Assembly (NCBI RefSeq): GCF_002221595.1
Contig: NZ_NHMP01000002.1
Coordinates: 186,001 to 250,000, forward strand
Length of the DNA stretch: 64,000 nucleotides
Reading direction: 5' to 3'
DNA from: Turicimonas muris
Lineage (GTDB): Bacteria > Pseudomonadota > Gammaproteobacteria > Burkholderiales > Burkholderiaceae_F
Part shown: positions 26,962 through 36,109 of the stretch, one piece after another
How positions within the stretch are numbered: the first letter of the stretch is position 1
How the letters are laid out: each line of letters opens with the position of its first letter
Made by a program: the position numbers and the translations under genes
Notes under the pieces: generated by a model
What the model saw: the letters and a program-made list of their open reading frames with translations, nothing else
Databases searched by the model: none
Told to the model about the DNA's origin: nothing

Positions 26962-27690
26962 TTAATTCGGCGAGAAAACCTCTGCTTCCGGTTTAGCCTC
27001 TGAGAGCTTTTTCAATGGGACGGTAATCTGCGGAGCTCCTTCTACCCAGGGTGCAACTTGGTAAGGCTGAAAATGAATAATAACTTTACCCGGAGCCAAT
27101 TGGATTTCACTGAAATTTGCAAGCGTTGGGTAGGTTTCGTAGGTAATCATGTCTGCGTCGGCTTGCTCACCGATTTTTTCTTTAAGGGCCGAGGCACAAT
27201 ACTGAGACAGAAGCTTCAAGGCCACGGAAGGTTCTTCAAACAAATCTTGGAATTGCAATTCACGGTCAGTCTTTAGGTCAAAATTTAGAACTTCTTCGGA
27301 ATAGTTGCCATGAGCGCCTCCCGAATAAGATTCAATGGTAAACACTACGCTCACAACGTCTTCAGAGGGTTGAGTGACCGTGAAGGTGCCGTTCATATCC
27401 CACTGAGCAAGCTTTCTGCTTTCTTCGTCCATAGCTTCAAAATTTTCATTTGCCATTTGCAGATAGGCGGCAGCTTGATTGTTGATGAAGAATTTAATGG
27501 CTTTATCAATATTTTTTTTACCGAAAACCGGATAGGAGATAGAAACGGAGGGCCGTTTTGCGTTTTCAATTTGAAGAGTACTGTTTTGGTATTCCGGAAG
27601 TTGTTGAGCTGGAACGGCACTTGCTGAGTAGGGAAGAACCAAAGTGCAAACAGCGATGAAGCATGCGATAGAAAGTTTGTAGTAATGCAA
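26962..27690 (-). CDS. Exported DUF3298/DUF4163 (RsiV-like) protein
   Basis: 242 aa with a Sec signal peptide (SIACFIAVCTLVLPYSASA). The mature part carries the family pattern: ISYPVFGK, the DUF4163 strand-helix unit, FTIESYSGGAHGNYS and LNFDLKTDRELQFQDLF. Related folds occur in the lysozyme-binding anti-sigma factor RsiV, but there is no membrane segment or sigma factor nearby. It ends 34 bases before the LysR gene on the same strand. Function unknown. Confidence 0.8.
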   Translation of the reverse strand: MHYYKLSIACFIAVCTLVLPYSASAVPAQQLPEYQNSTLQIENAKRPSVSISYPVFGKKNIDKAIKFFINNQAAAYLQMANENFEAMDEESRKLAQWDMNGTFTVTQPSEDVVSVVFTIESYSGGAHGNYSEEVLNFDLKTDRELQFQDLFEEPSVALKLLSQYCASALKEKIGEQADADMITYETYPTLANFSEIQLAPGKVIIHFQPYQVAPWVEGAPQITVPLKKLSEAKPEAEVFSPN

Positions 27691-27943
27691 TTCGAACCTC
27701 TTTTAATGTTCTAGAAGCCTGCCGGCATGATAGCACCGGACGTCAAAGAGGCCTTAGCAAATCTAGTGCCTTCACTTGAGATTCTTAATAGAAGTAAGGA
27801 TAGGCTAGCCGGCAGCCGAAGAAAACAAGTGAAAACTCGGGCTTTGATGATCAAAAAACTATCCGAAAATCCAAAGAAAGCGTGCTCTGTCATCCATAAT
27901 CTAATAACACTTTATTACAACTTATTCAGAAAAAGGATTTCCC

Positions 27944-29203
27944 ATGTCGGCTGCTCTAAAAGCCGGCCCGATGCAGCAGGGGCCGGATATCAATAAAGGT
28001 TGGATTATTACGATTGTGGCCTACTTTGTCGCCATCGCATTGGGCGTTTGGGTGGGTGTTTGGGGAGGAGACGTCTCTAACAGTGTTGCAGTCTTCTTCA
28101 GCACTGTGTTCATTAAGTTATTTAAGTTCATCAGTATTCCGATTATTTCCGTTTCTATCATATCCACCCTGGCATCTTTGTCAGAGTCTCAGGATTCCGG
28201 AAGAATTTTTAAACACACCATCTTCTATACCTTGCTGACAACCTTGCTGGCTGCTGGTTTGGCTGCAATTCTCTATGTGCTCTTTTCTCCGGCCAATGTT
28301 GCCATGCCGGCTGAGACGGCGTCCGCAGTAGCCGGGATTGCTAAGCACTCTTATTTGGAATATGTTCAATCGGTTATTCCGGATAATTTTCTGACACCGT
28401 TCCAGACAGCAAACGTTCTTTCCGTTTTGTTGATTTCCCTGGCAGTCGGTATTGCTATTTCCAAGCTCCCGCAGAACTCCAAGCCCAAAGAAGTTATCTA
28501 CAACTTCGTCGTAGCGTGCCAGCAAGTGCTTTTCATTATGGTCAAGTGGCTTATCGTCATTCTGCCGTTAGGTATTTTTGGTTTTGTGGCTTCTCTGGCC
28601 CAAGAGCTTTCTAGCGGTATCCAGTTAGGAGGCCTGGCAACTTACTTCATCGTAGTGGTCGCTGCAAACTTAATTCAGATGTTTATCGTGCTTCCGGCTT
28701 TCCTGCTGATCAAGGGCATCAATCCTCTCAAGGTCGCTAAAGGAATGTTTCCGGCTCTGGCTGTGGCATTCTTCTCTAAATCTTCTGCCGGTACGCTGCC
28801 TGTCACGATGGCGAGCGCAGAAAACAATCTTCGCATTCATCCGGAAGTATCCCGCTTTGTTCTGCCGATCTGCACCACAATCAACATGAATGGATGCGCT
28901 GCTTTTATTCTGATCACGGTGGTCTACCTCATGCAGAATGCAGGTATTGAAATTACACCGATGACATTGGTTATTTGGGTATTCATAGCCACCATTGCTG
29001 CTATCGGTAACGCTGGGGTTCCAATGGGCTGCTTCTTCCTCTCAGCAAGCTTGCTTGCCAGCATGAACGTTCCGATTCTGCTGATGGGCGTAATTCTTCC
29101 GTTCTATGCAGTTGTGGATATGATTGAAACCACCCTTAATGTTTGGTCGGATAGTAATGTCGCTACGGCGGTCAATAAGGATTTATTTAACCAAGCGCCT
29201 TAA
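27944..29203 (+). CDS. DAACS-family dicarboxylate/amino acid:cation symporter
   Basis: 419 aa integral membrane protein. Motifs of the family: the serine-rich hairpin SKSSAGTLPVTMASAENN, the NMNGCAAFILI segment in place of NMDGT, and the second hairpin GNAGVPMGCFFLSASLLAS. The hydrophobic pattern fits eight helices and two re-entrant loops. Imports glutamate, aspartate, serine/threonine or dicarboxylates with Na+ or H+. NMNG instead of NMDG suggests a neutral or altered substrate. Monocistronic, followed by a terminator. Confidence 0.87.
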   Translation: MSAALKAGPMQQGPDINKGWIITIVAYFVAIALGVWVGVWGGDVSNSVAVFFSTVFIKLFKFISIPIISVSIISTLASLSESQDSGRIFKHTIFYTLLTTLLAAGLAAILYVLFSPANVAMPAETASAVAGIAKHSYLEYVQSVIPDNFLTPFQTANVLSVLLISLAVGIAISKLPQNSKPKEVIYNFVVACQQVLFIMVKWLIVILPLGIFGFVASLAQELSSGIQLGGLATYFIVVVAANLIQMFIVLPAFLLIKGINPLKVAKGMFPALAVAFFSKSSAGTLPVTMASAENNLRIHPEVSRFVLPICTTINMNGCAAFILITVVYLMQNAGIEITPMTLVIWVFIATIAAIGNAGVPMGCFFLSASLLASMNVPILLMGVILPFYAVVDMIETTLNVWSDSNVATAVNKDLFNQAP

Positions 29204-29221
29204 TCAGAGTTAAACCAGCGA

Positions 29222-29255
29222 AGCGGATCTCGGAAAAACCGGTTCCGCTTTCATT
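29222..29255 (+). terminator. Rho-independent terminator of the symporter gene
   Basis: AGCGGA (29222-29227) pairs with TCCGCT (29244-29249), with an inner CGG/CCG pair, followed by TTCATTTT. Confidence 0.75.
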
Positions 29256-29281
29256 TTGGAGTTTTGAGTGGTAGGAGATGA

Positions 29282-29306
29282 AACCACACAGTGACCCTGT
29301 GTGGTT
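29282..29306 (-). terminator. Terminator of the two-component operon
   Basis: AACCACACAG pairs perfectly with CTGTGTGGTT around a 5-base loop; on the minus strand TTTCATCTCC follows. It lies 19 bases after the response-regulator stop. Confidence 0.7.
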
Positions 29307-29324
29307 ACATGAAACAATAGAAAC

Positions 29325-29963
29325 TTAGCCGGAGCGCTGCCTTTCTTTAAAAGCGTCTATACGATTGAAAAAGGAGGCTAGCTGCATAGCTGTTTTGAAA
29401 GGTAATTTGCTCAGCGCCGAAGACCGAATATGATCGACGGTTCGTTTAGAAATCCCTAACCGTTCTCCAATTTGCTTATTGATGAGTCCGTCGGCTACTA
29501 AGCGGCAAACTTTCTCCTCTCGCGGCGTTAATTTGTTGAACATTAAAATTTCATCCTTGAGATCCACCGCCCCTCCTCTCCGGTCCAAATCGATCTGGAC
29601 GGCTCGGGCTACTGAGCACAGAAGTTTTTCCGGCAATAACGGCTTTTGTTGAAAATCGACCGCTCCGTCAATCATAGTTCGCACAGCCATATCAATATCG
29701 CCGTGAGCGGTTAGGAAGATCACCGGCAGCATGTACTCTCTGCGGTTCAACTCACTCAAGAGCTCTTGCCCGGTCATCTCAGGCATTTGCTCATCGAGAA
29801 TGAGACAGCCCGGCCGGCTGGGCACATCGGCACGAAGAAAAGTGGCTGCGCTAGAGTAGATGGAACATTCGTATCCTTCGCATTCCAGAAGGAAGGCGAC
29901 GGAATTAAGTAAGTCGATATCATCATCGACCACTCGAATAAGGGTTTTACTGCTTTGTGCCAT
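29325..29963 (-). CDS. TtrR/FixJ-type response regulator
   Basis: 212 aa. Receiver domain: acidic pair VDDDID, phospho-Asp in CLILDEQMPEMTG, Thr in IFLTAHGDIDMAV, Lys in FQQKPL. LuxR-type helix-turn-helix: LTPREEKVCRLVADGLINKQ and SKRTVDHIR. It follows its kinase by 2 bases. Likely activates the divergent flavoprotein-cytochrome operon at 31931 when the kinase detects its ligand. Confidence 0.92.
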   Translation of the reverse strand: MAQSSKTLIRVVDDDIDLLNSVAFLLECEGYECSIYSSAATFLRADVPSRPGCLILDEQMPEMTGQELLSELNRREYMLPVIFLTAHGDIDMAVRTMIDGAVDFQQKPLLPEKLLCSVARAVQIDLDRRGGAVDLKDEILMFNKLTPREEKVCRLVADGLINKQIGERLGISKRTVDHIRSSALSKLPFKTAMQLASFFNRIDAFKERQRSG

Positions 29964-29965
29964 GG

Positions 29966-31789
29966 TTACTTCGCTTTCTCAAGAGGCAAAATCATTTTTG
30001 CGGTGATTCCGTTTGGGCTTCTTCGAGAGAAAATGAGTTTGCCTTTATGGTTGGAAATTATTTGCCGGATGATTGCCAGCCCGAGGCCTAGTCCTTCAAT
30101 TTTTTTCGATTGTAGCGGTTCATTTAATTTTTCGAATTCTTCCTCTGTAAGAGCTTTACCTTCATCGGAAACCTCCAATGATGCGTAATTTTCGTAAGAA
30201 CCTTCTTCAGTATTTACACAGACCTCAACACTTTGACCTTGGAGACTCGCTTCCTGTGCGTTTTTTATAAGGTTGACGATGCAAAGTTCAATCTCCAATG
30301 GATCCGCATTAATCAAAATCGGCTCCTTGCTCAAAACCGTCAAATTGACAGGAATATGCGATAACTTGGAATCCTTGATGGTTTTTATAGCTTCTGTCGA
30401 GGCTTGTGCGAGATTGATCGTTTTGCGGCCCGGCATCTCTCCTTTGGCATAAGCTCTTACCTTGGAGACGATCTTCTCAGCTTTTTCTGCTTGTGCCTGC
30501 ATTCTCGAAATGCCTTCACTGATTAAGTCTGTATCAACGTCTTTTTCCTCAAGCTGCCTTTGGAGTCCGTGAGAATAGTTCATGATGGTTGCAAGAGGCT
30601 GTCTGAGCTCATGCGCGATGATTGATGATATTTGTCCCACCGCTCCGGCTTTTTGAAGTTCTTGAAGTTTGAACTGGGCACTTCTGGCTTTTTTCTCAGT
30701 TTCTCTTCTTCTTTGTAATGATCTTCGGAGTTGATTAGTTCTTTTTTTCACCAAATAGGATTCTCTCAAAGAGTGCCCGAAAATTCCGACCCCCGTCAAC
30801 ATTAAGAGGCTGACATAAATGCCGTACTCATCCCAAAACTTTTTCCATGTCCAATTCCGCAAATACGAATATGGGCCGAGTTTTAAGTTTTTATATAAAT
30901 TGTCTGTTGAGCTGAAGTCCGATACGATGCTCCAATGAGGCTCTCCTTTTTTCTCAGGAAGAGACAAGAGAGTCAGAACTACTTTTCTGGCTTCCTCAGG
31001 ATTAAGCCGAGGTGTGGCAAAAATCGTCCAGCCCGGATAAAGATCCGTGGAGGTTTTGCAATGGAAGCTGCGTCCGGCGATCGTCTTGTCCCCGATAACT
31101 TTGATGCCACTAAGATTCCATCCCATCTCTCCTAATTCTTCAATAAAGCAGGTTCTGACAATTCCAACGTCTGCTTTCCCGTCTCGGATGAAATTGATGA
31201 CCTGACGCATATCGTGACCGGTGGATACTTGTTGGGAAAAGAATGAATCCGGATTAAATCCGCGGTTGGCAAGCTCTCCGAGAGCAACGTGGTATCCGGA
31301 AAAAGCGTTAGGTCCGGTGGTTGCAACAATTTTGTTTTTCAATGAAGCAATATCGGCGATATCCAGGCGATCTTTTAAGGTTATAAAAACGCTTCCTTCC
31401 GCATGGTTGGGATCGGGAAACTTATCGGACACAACAGAAGCTAAATCTCTGGCACCGATAAGTTTCATTCGTGTAAAGGTTCCGGCAGAGCTAAGGACCA
31501 AATCGGCATCTCCGATGTCGGACGTTTCTCCGGAGTAGACATTAACTTTCAGATGATCAGGGCCAAAAAGTTTTTTCAGAGCGTCAATAGTTTTTTCAAC
31601 AATCGGATAGTTGCTGTTCGGATAAGCAAACTGAGTTACAAGCAAGGTGTACACACGAGAAGAAGAGCCGGAATTTGCTATTTGAGGCTCATAGAGCACG
31701 TCGCCTATCTTCGGAGGCTCTTCTGCAGTTGCTATGGCTGCAAATACATTCAAAGCAATTATCAGAACTGTTTTTACTATTTTGAGCAT
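29966..31789 (-). CDS. TtrS-like sensor histidine kinase with PhnD/TctC-type periplasmic sensor
   Basis: 607 aa from the ATG reading MLKIVKTVLIIALN, which gives a clean signal sequence; an ORF extension of 29 codons upstream runs over the FNR box and is rejected. The periplasmic domain (YTLLVTQFAYPN, ADLVLSSAGTFTRMKL, GPNAFSGYHVALGELANRGF) is of the phosphonate-binding/TctC type seen in TtrS. A membrane helix (VSLLMLTGVGIFGHSL), coiled coil, H box IIAHELRQPLATIMNY, N box NLIKNAQEAS and G box GLGLGLAIIRQ follow. The ligand should be the acceptor reduced by the divergent flavoprotein. Confidence 0.9.
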   Translation of the reverse strand: MLKIVKTVLIIALNVFAAIATAEEPPKIGDVLYEPQIANSGSSSRVYTLLVTQFAYPNSNYPIVEKTIDALKKLFGPDHLKVNVYSGETSDIGDADLVLSSAGTFTRMKLIGARDLASVVSDKFPDPNHAEGSVFITLKDRLDIADIASLKNKIVATTGPNAFSGYHVALGELANRGFNPDSFFSQQVSTGHDMRQVINFIRDGKADVGIVRTCFIEELGEMGWNLSGIKVIGDKTIAGRSFHCKTSTDLYPGWTIFATPRLNPEEARKVVLTLLSLPEKKGEPHWSIVSDFSSTDNLYKNLKLGPYSYLRNWTWKKFWDEYGIYVSLLMLTGVGIFGHSLRESYLVKKRTNQLRRSLQRRRETEKKARSAQFKLQELQKAGAVGQISSIIAHELRQPLATIMNYSHGLQRQLEEKDVDTDLISEGISRMQAQAEKAEKIVSKVRAYAKGEMPGRKTINLAQASTEAIKTIKDSKLSHIPVNLTVLSKEPILINADPLEIELCIVNLIKNAQEASLQGQSVEVCVNTEEGSYENYASLEVSDEGKALTEEEFEKLNEPLQSKKIEGLGLGLAIIRQIISNHKGKLIFSRRSPNGITAKMILPLEKAK

Positions 31790-31849
31790 TGAGGAAACCA
31801 GCGAGGTTGAGGATACGCTTACGTTAATCTTAATAGAAATGCAGTTTTC

Positions 31850-31863
31850 TTGATCTGGATCAA
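31850..31863. promoter_or_regulatory. FNR/ANR box
   Basis: TTGATCTGGATCAA matches the FNR consensus TTGAT-N4-ATCAA exactly. It lies between the divergent kinase and flavoprotein genes, ~68 bases before the flavoprotein ATG, as expected for anaerobic activation. Confidence 0.8.
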
Positions 31864-31877
31864 GATGCCTAGGCATC
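31864..31877. promoter_or_regulatory. Perfect palindrome abutting the FNR box
   Basis: GATGCCTAGGCATC is a 14-base perfect palindrome starting at the base after the FNR box. It could be the binding site of the adjacent response regulator; this is positional inference. Confidence 0.45.
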
Positions 31878-31930
31878 GATCAGAAAAATAATTCTCCTCA
31901 CGGACAAAACCCACTCTCAAAGGAGAAGAA

Positions 31931-33391
31931 ATGATTAACAGACGCAACTGCATTAAAAGTTTGGCCGGATTATTCGGAGCTGCGGCAGCCGTGTCGGCAA
32001 ACGCCACCGAAAAACCGAATAAGCAAACTAAAAAGGATGAATACGATGTCGTTATTTTAGGCGCCGGTACCGGTGGTCTCGTTACTGCGATTGAAGCTTA
32101 TGATCTCGGCTTAAAACCAATTGTTCTAGAAAAGATGGATTACGCAGCTGGCAACTCTTTGTATGCCTCCGGCGGAATTGCGGCATGGGGTACTGCACAG
32201 CAGAAAGCGGAAGGTCATGAAGAATCAGAACAGAGTTTCCGCGAAGACATGATGAAGGTCTCTGAATATCGTGCGGATCCTGAACTAGTTGATACGTACG
32301 TTAAAAACATTGGTAAGGATCTGACCTGGCTGAAAGAACATATCGGCGTTAAATTTGCGAAAATCAAAAGAAAGCCATGGCCGTTAAATTACCGCATGCA
32401 CAATGTTGACGGTCAAGGTCTCACCGGCGGCGGTCGTCTCATCCGTTATCTCTTGGCAGCCTGCGAACAAAGAAACATTCCTGTGGTTTTCAATACTAAG
32501 GCAATGCAGTTAATCACAAATGATGATTTCCGGGTTGTCGGCATCAAATGTGTTACCGATAACGGCGTCAAAGACTTCTATGCGGTTAAAGGTGTAGTAA
32601 TTGCAACCGGCGGCTTCTCTGCAAACCGCGAAATGCTAAACCGCTATATGGGAGGTCCGCTGTCAAGGCTTGTGCTGCGCGGTTCTCCTTACACACAAGG
32701 AGAAAACATTAAGTTGACTGAGCCTTTGGGCGTTAAATTGGTTCACATGGATCAGTTCCACTGCGGTCCGATTGTGGAAGAGACGCATGCTAATCCGAAT
32801 TTCGTCATTGATTGCGGATTAGGTATTGATGTCGATGTCAGAGGTAAACGTTTCATGGACGAAATTTTTACTTATACCCAGAAATCCATGGCTACCGCTC
32901 AGAGAACACCGGAAAATCTCGCTTATCACATCATTGACAGCAACTGGCCGCAAGCTACCTCAGCGGCTAAAAAGTTCATCGGCATGAAGACCAAGGTTCT
33001 CGTGGCTGACTCGATTGAAGAGCTTGCAAAGAAGATGGGTGCCGATCCCAAAGCCTTTGTTTCGCTTGTCAATGAATTTAACACAGCACTGAAGGGAGGC
33101 AAGCTCAAAGAAATGGATCCCCCGTGCTCCTTGCCGGAAGTGAAGCCTCTCGACAAAGCTCCATATTACGCATTCCCGTTCCAAGGCGGTATTACGGCGA
33201 CTTTCGGAGGCCCCAAAATCAATAAATTTGCTCAGGTAGTCAACACAGAAGATGTGCCAATTAATGGACTGTATGCAGTTGGTAATGCTGCCGGCGGCTT
33301 GTTCTTTGGGAACTATATCGGCGGCACCCAGTTAGGTGGTGCAATTGTGTTCGGAAGAATCGCTGCCCAACATATGGCCGGCCAGAAATAA
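31931..33391 (+). CDS. Tat-exported FAD flavoprotein reductase with altered active site
   Basis: 486 aa. Tat signal (NRRNCIKSLAGLFGAAAAV), FAD motif LGAGTGGLVTAIEAYDLG and VLEKMDYAAGNSLYASGG. Overall fold is that of fumarate/urocanate reductases, but the catalytic residues differ. The Arg-bearing segment reads GKRFMDEIFTYTQ, with no Arg. The substrate-binding HG..R motif reads AAGGLFFGNYIGGTQLGG, with neither His nor Arg. A dicarboxylate is therefore an unlikely substrate. The tetraheme cytochrome encoded 15 bases downstream should be its electron donor, and the divergent two-component system its regulator. AAAGGAG precedes the ATG. Confidence 0.85.
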   Translation: MINRRNCIKSLAGLFGAAAAVSANATEKPNKQTKKDEYDVVILGAGTGGLVTAIEAYDLGLKPIVLEKMDYAAGNSLYASGGIAAWGTAQQKAEGHEESEQSFREDMMKVSEYRADPELVDTYVKNIGKDLTWLKEHIGVKFAKIKRKPWPLNYRMHNVDGQGLTGGGRLIRYLLAACEQRNIPVVFNTKAMQLITNDDFRVVGIKCVTDNGVKDFYAVKGVVIATGGFSANREMLNRYMGGPLSRLVLRGSPYTQGENIKLTEPLGVKLVHMDQFHCGPIVEETHANPNFVIDCGLGIDVDVRGKRFMDEIFTYTQKSMATAQRTPENLAYHIIDSNWPQATSAAKKFIGMKTKVLVADSIEELAKKMGADPKAFVSLVNEFNTALKGGKLKEMDPPCSLPEVKPLDKAPYYAFPFQGGITATFGGPKINKFAQVVNTEDVPINGLYAVGNAAGGLFFGNYIGGTQLGGAIVFGRIAAQHMAGQK

Positions 33392-33406
33392 AAAGAGGAG
33401 ACAGTT

Positions 33407-33742
33407 ATGACAAAGACAATTATCGCATTGTTTGGTTTAGTCCTTGCAAGCTGTGCATGGGCAGCTGACACTGCAGCAACAACGGCTGATCGGCATCAGA
33501 AAATGGGTGTCCAGTGCGTTGCCTGCCATAAAGACGGAAACACTGCTCTGCCGGTGAGAAAGGCACAATGCCAGGCGTGCCACGGCAGCTACGAATCATT
33601 GGCTAAACGTACGGAAAAGGTAAATCCTAATCCGCACTACAACCACTTCGGAGACCGAGATTGCTCTACCTGTCACAAAGGTCATCAAAAGTCAGTAACT
33701 ACTTGTGATACTTGCCATAAGTTCGATTTAAAAACGCCGTAA
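33407..33742 (+). CDS. Periplasmic tetraheme cytochrome c
   Basis: 111 aa with a Sec signal peptide (LFGLVLASCAWA) and four CXXCH motifs: CVACH, CQACH, CSTCH, CDTCH. Same layout as the cytochrome at 20828, including the NPHYNHFGDRDCSTCH and final CDTCHKFDLKTP arrangement, so the two arose by duplication. It should pass electrons from a membrane quinol dehydrogenase, not encoded here, to the flavoprotein. Confidence 0.9.
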   Translation: MTKTIIALFGLVLASCAWAADTAATTADRHQKMGVQCVACHKDGNTALPVRKAQCQACHGSYESLAKRTEKVNPNPHYNHFGDRDCSTCHKGHQKSVTTCDTCHKFDLKTP

Positions 33743-34306
33743 GGCAAAACTTTATCGTTGATGCTTCCTCCGTTAGGTGAATAGACGCAAAAGAGAAGGC
33801 GTCCTACGGAGAAGTAAAAAACATCTAACGAAGCATTCTTTTTATACTTTTAAGAAGAATGCTTCGATAATTCTTCTAGCCTACGCTTATTTTTCGGGCT
33901 TTTTCTCACATCATTAAAAAGCAAAACAATAGGGCATAGGATAAACGGATGTTCCCGGCACATTCAAAACCTTGAAAGGTTGTGTCCGGTTTGCGGCAGT
34001 CGGAAGCTTGCGGATCGCGGCTTCTATCCAATTCACTTAAGGAAGGTGACTATTTCTGTTTTTGCTGGTCAAAGATTTAGTTCTTACGCTTATAACTAAT
34101 GATTATTCTCGATGTCAAATGAATGCCGAAATCTTAAAATGAAGTAGGAGATAATTACTTGTCTTTCTTGGTTAGTGCGTGGCTCTTTGGAATTGTCTTT
34201 CCAGGATGTCCGGCAAATTAGCTAAAAGCTTCGGACTTTCAGAAGTGCCGAATACTGAGAACTTTTCAACAAAACCAAGATATTCTTGGGAGTCAGCTGA
34301 AAAACA
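33743..34306. other. Intergenic region with a long inverted repeat
   Basis: 564 bases. CGAAGCATTCTT (33829-33840) pairs with AAGAATGCTTCG (33855-33866), a perfect 12-bp stem that probably ends the flavoprotein-cytochrome transcript although no strong T tract follows. Near 33965-34095 a plus-strand open stretch without start reads ERLCPVCGSRKLADRGFYPI, suggesting a fragment with a CxxC zinc knuckle that I cannot assign. Confidence 0.4.
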
Positions 34307-36109
34307 ATGAGAGAACAAAGACATACGGTTTTAGTTTGGTCGCCCAAAGGACTAGCGGATCTTCGAAGTCAAGCCTACCTGGATAAAAAGCAAGAGTTCT
34401 TAAATGGCATTCTTTTGCTTCAACGGCTTAGTTCATTTAGACCGCGGGATGCTCTATCTGCGGAGAATCTCATTGCGCTCCTGGAGGAAACTGAAAAACT
34501 CAAAGAAACTTTAATGACCTGCTGCAAGGCGGCCGAAACAATCGCAGCAGCCGACAGCAAAATTTCAGCCGAAAAAGTCAGTGTGGTAGAAAAAGCTCTC
34601 ATCCTGCGGAAGGTGTCCCAAGAAATACAGCATTACTTCCAAGAAGCATTGAATGGGCAGATATTCACGTCAGATACAGTCAAGAAATGGCTGGAAGAAA
34701 AAAGAAAAATAGGTTCCAAGTCGCCTCAAGGATTAGACGATAAAGTGGACATGCTCGTCTTGGAACCACTGTTTTCTCTTTACTTTCACATGAAAGGAAG
34801 CCTGCAGACTACGGTGATTTTTCCTGATGGATCCATTAAAAGAGCATCTCCTTCGGTCATTAACTTTTTGCTCAAGAATACCGCAGAGCCCGAGAAGCGA
34901 AAAAGGATATTTAATGCTCTTTCAGTCAGTTTTGCCCAAAATTCAACTGTTTTCTGCGATATCTTGAATTCTGTTTCAGGAGCGCATCTTCTGCACGCCT
35001 CCCGCAATAACTTAACGATTCTGGAATACGCTTTAGCTCAGGAGAACATGGGGAGGGCTGCATTTGATGCAGTCACTGTAGCGTACTGGGAAAAAATGCC
35101 CGAATTGCGGAAGATGATTAGATTCATAGGCTCGTGTCTTGAAAACGAAACTTCTCGTTCTCTTCCGGCAGCGTTGCTTGGGGCTGCACTTCCTCACTTA
35201 AGCTGTCCCGCTCATCTGCGTTCGTTTGAAGTGACCTTGCAGGTATTGGAGAAAGCTGTTCGAGATGTATTTCCGAACTTTTCAGAATTTATAGAAGAAT
35301 GCCGAAAGGGACGCTGGATAGAAACTCACAATTATTCCGCTGGAGCCGGTGGTGCATGGTGCGCAGAGATACCTTCCAATCGGGCTGTCGCTGTTTATGT
35401 CGATTACGAAGCAAACATTCATCGGGCCTTCGAAACAGCTCATATCTTAGGTGACGCGTTTTTGCGTTGGACAACTTTCGAAGTTCCTTATCATCAGAGA
35501 CGACTGTCGGAATTGCGCTGTGAATTTATAGGCCGGCTTTTTGAAGAGCTCCTCCTCAGACACCTTCTCACATGTGCTCAAAAGCCCGAAGATAAGTGCT
35601 CAATACTCTGGCATGGTCTTAGAAGACTTGCTATCAATTTGGTCCAAATACCATTTCGGTTTCGGCTTGTTGAACGTATTTATGCAGAGAGATCAAACGG
35701 TTATCTTTCAGTAGAGAAAATCAATGATTTGACAAGAACATGCTGGATCCACTTTTTCCAAGATACCGTGGAAGGCGTCGACCAATACATCTGGGCTCGA
35801 AAGCCTCATTTTTATAATCCTATGACGCCGCATCATGATTTTCAGTACACAATAGGATTCCTTTCAGCAAATCTTTTGATTGCATCTTTAAAGAACCAAC
35901 AAGGAACCGAAGAGCTTGGAAAATCGATTTTAAAGGCCTGCGCCCTGCATCCTTACGAAGAAATTTTTAGACGATTTTTGAGTGCCGACATCGAGCAAAA
36001 AGAAATATGGAAGAAGGCCATCGACGAGGCGCTCCTTCCAATGCGGGAGATTAAATCTTATATGAGCTATATCTTTCCAAAGGAAAGCTCTTCTTACTCG
36101 TTGGATTAG
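34307..36109 (+). CDS. Degenerate M3-family (oligoendopeptidase F-like) protein without HEXXH
   Basis: 600 aa, the normal M3B length, cytosolic. The family's landmarks are present in order: helical N-terminal half, SAGAGGAWCAEIP for the usual GGAWC substrate loop, RRLSELRCEFIGRLFEELLL for the glutamate-bearing ETAS.F.E helix, VERIYAERSNGYLSVEKIND, and PHFYNPMTPHHDFQYTIGFL. The zinc helix, normally HELGHAxH, reads AHILGDAFLRW: the glutamate and second histidine are gone. It therefore cannot be a normal zinc peptidase and may bind peptides or act as a regulator. The reading frame is intact over 600 codons, which argues against a fresh pseudogene. It ends at TAG, overlapping the stop of the convergent porin gene. 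Confidence 0.8.
   Translation: MREQRHTVLVWSPKGLADLRSQAYLDKKQEFLNGILLLQRLSSFRPRDALSAENLIALLEETEKLKETLMTCCKAAETIAAADSKISAEKVSVVEKALILRKVSQEIQHYFQEALNGQIFTSDTVKKWLEEKRKIGSKSPQGLDDKVDMLVLEPLFSLYFHMKGSLQTTVIFPDGSIKRASPSVINFLLKNTAEPEKRKRIFNALSVSFAQNSTVFCDILNSVSGAHLLHASRNNLTILEYALAQENMGRAAFDAVTVAYWEKMPELRKMIRFIGSCLENETSRSLPAALLGAALPHLSCPAHLRSFEVTLQVLEKAVRDVFPNFSEFIEECRKGRWIETHNYSAGAGGAWCAEIPSNRAVAVYVDYEANIHRAFETAHILGDAFLRWTTFEVPYHQRRLSELRCEFIGRLFEELLLRHLLTCAQKPEDKCSILWHGLRRLAINLVQIPFRFRLVERIYAERSNGYLSVEKINDLTRTCWIHFFQDTVEGVDQYIWARKPHFYNPMTPHHDFQYTIGFLSANLLIASLKNQQGTEELGKSILKACALHPYEEIFRRFLSADIEQKEIWKKAIDEALLPMREIKSYMSYIFPKESSSYSLD

Noticed and set aside
27727-27996. Plus-strand 89-codon frame ahead of the symporter gene
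   Set aside because: Runs into the symporter in another frame, lacks a ribosome-binding site and resembles no family; the interval probably just holds promoters.
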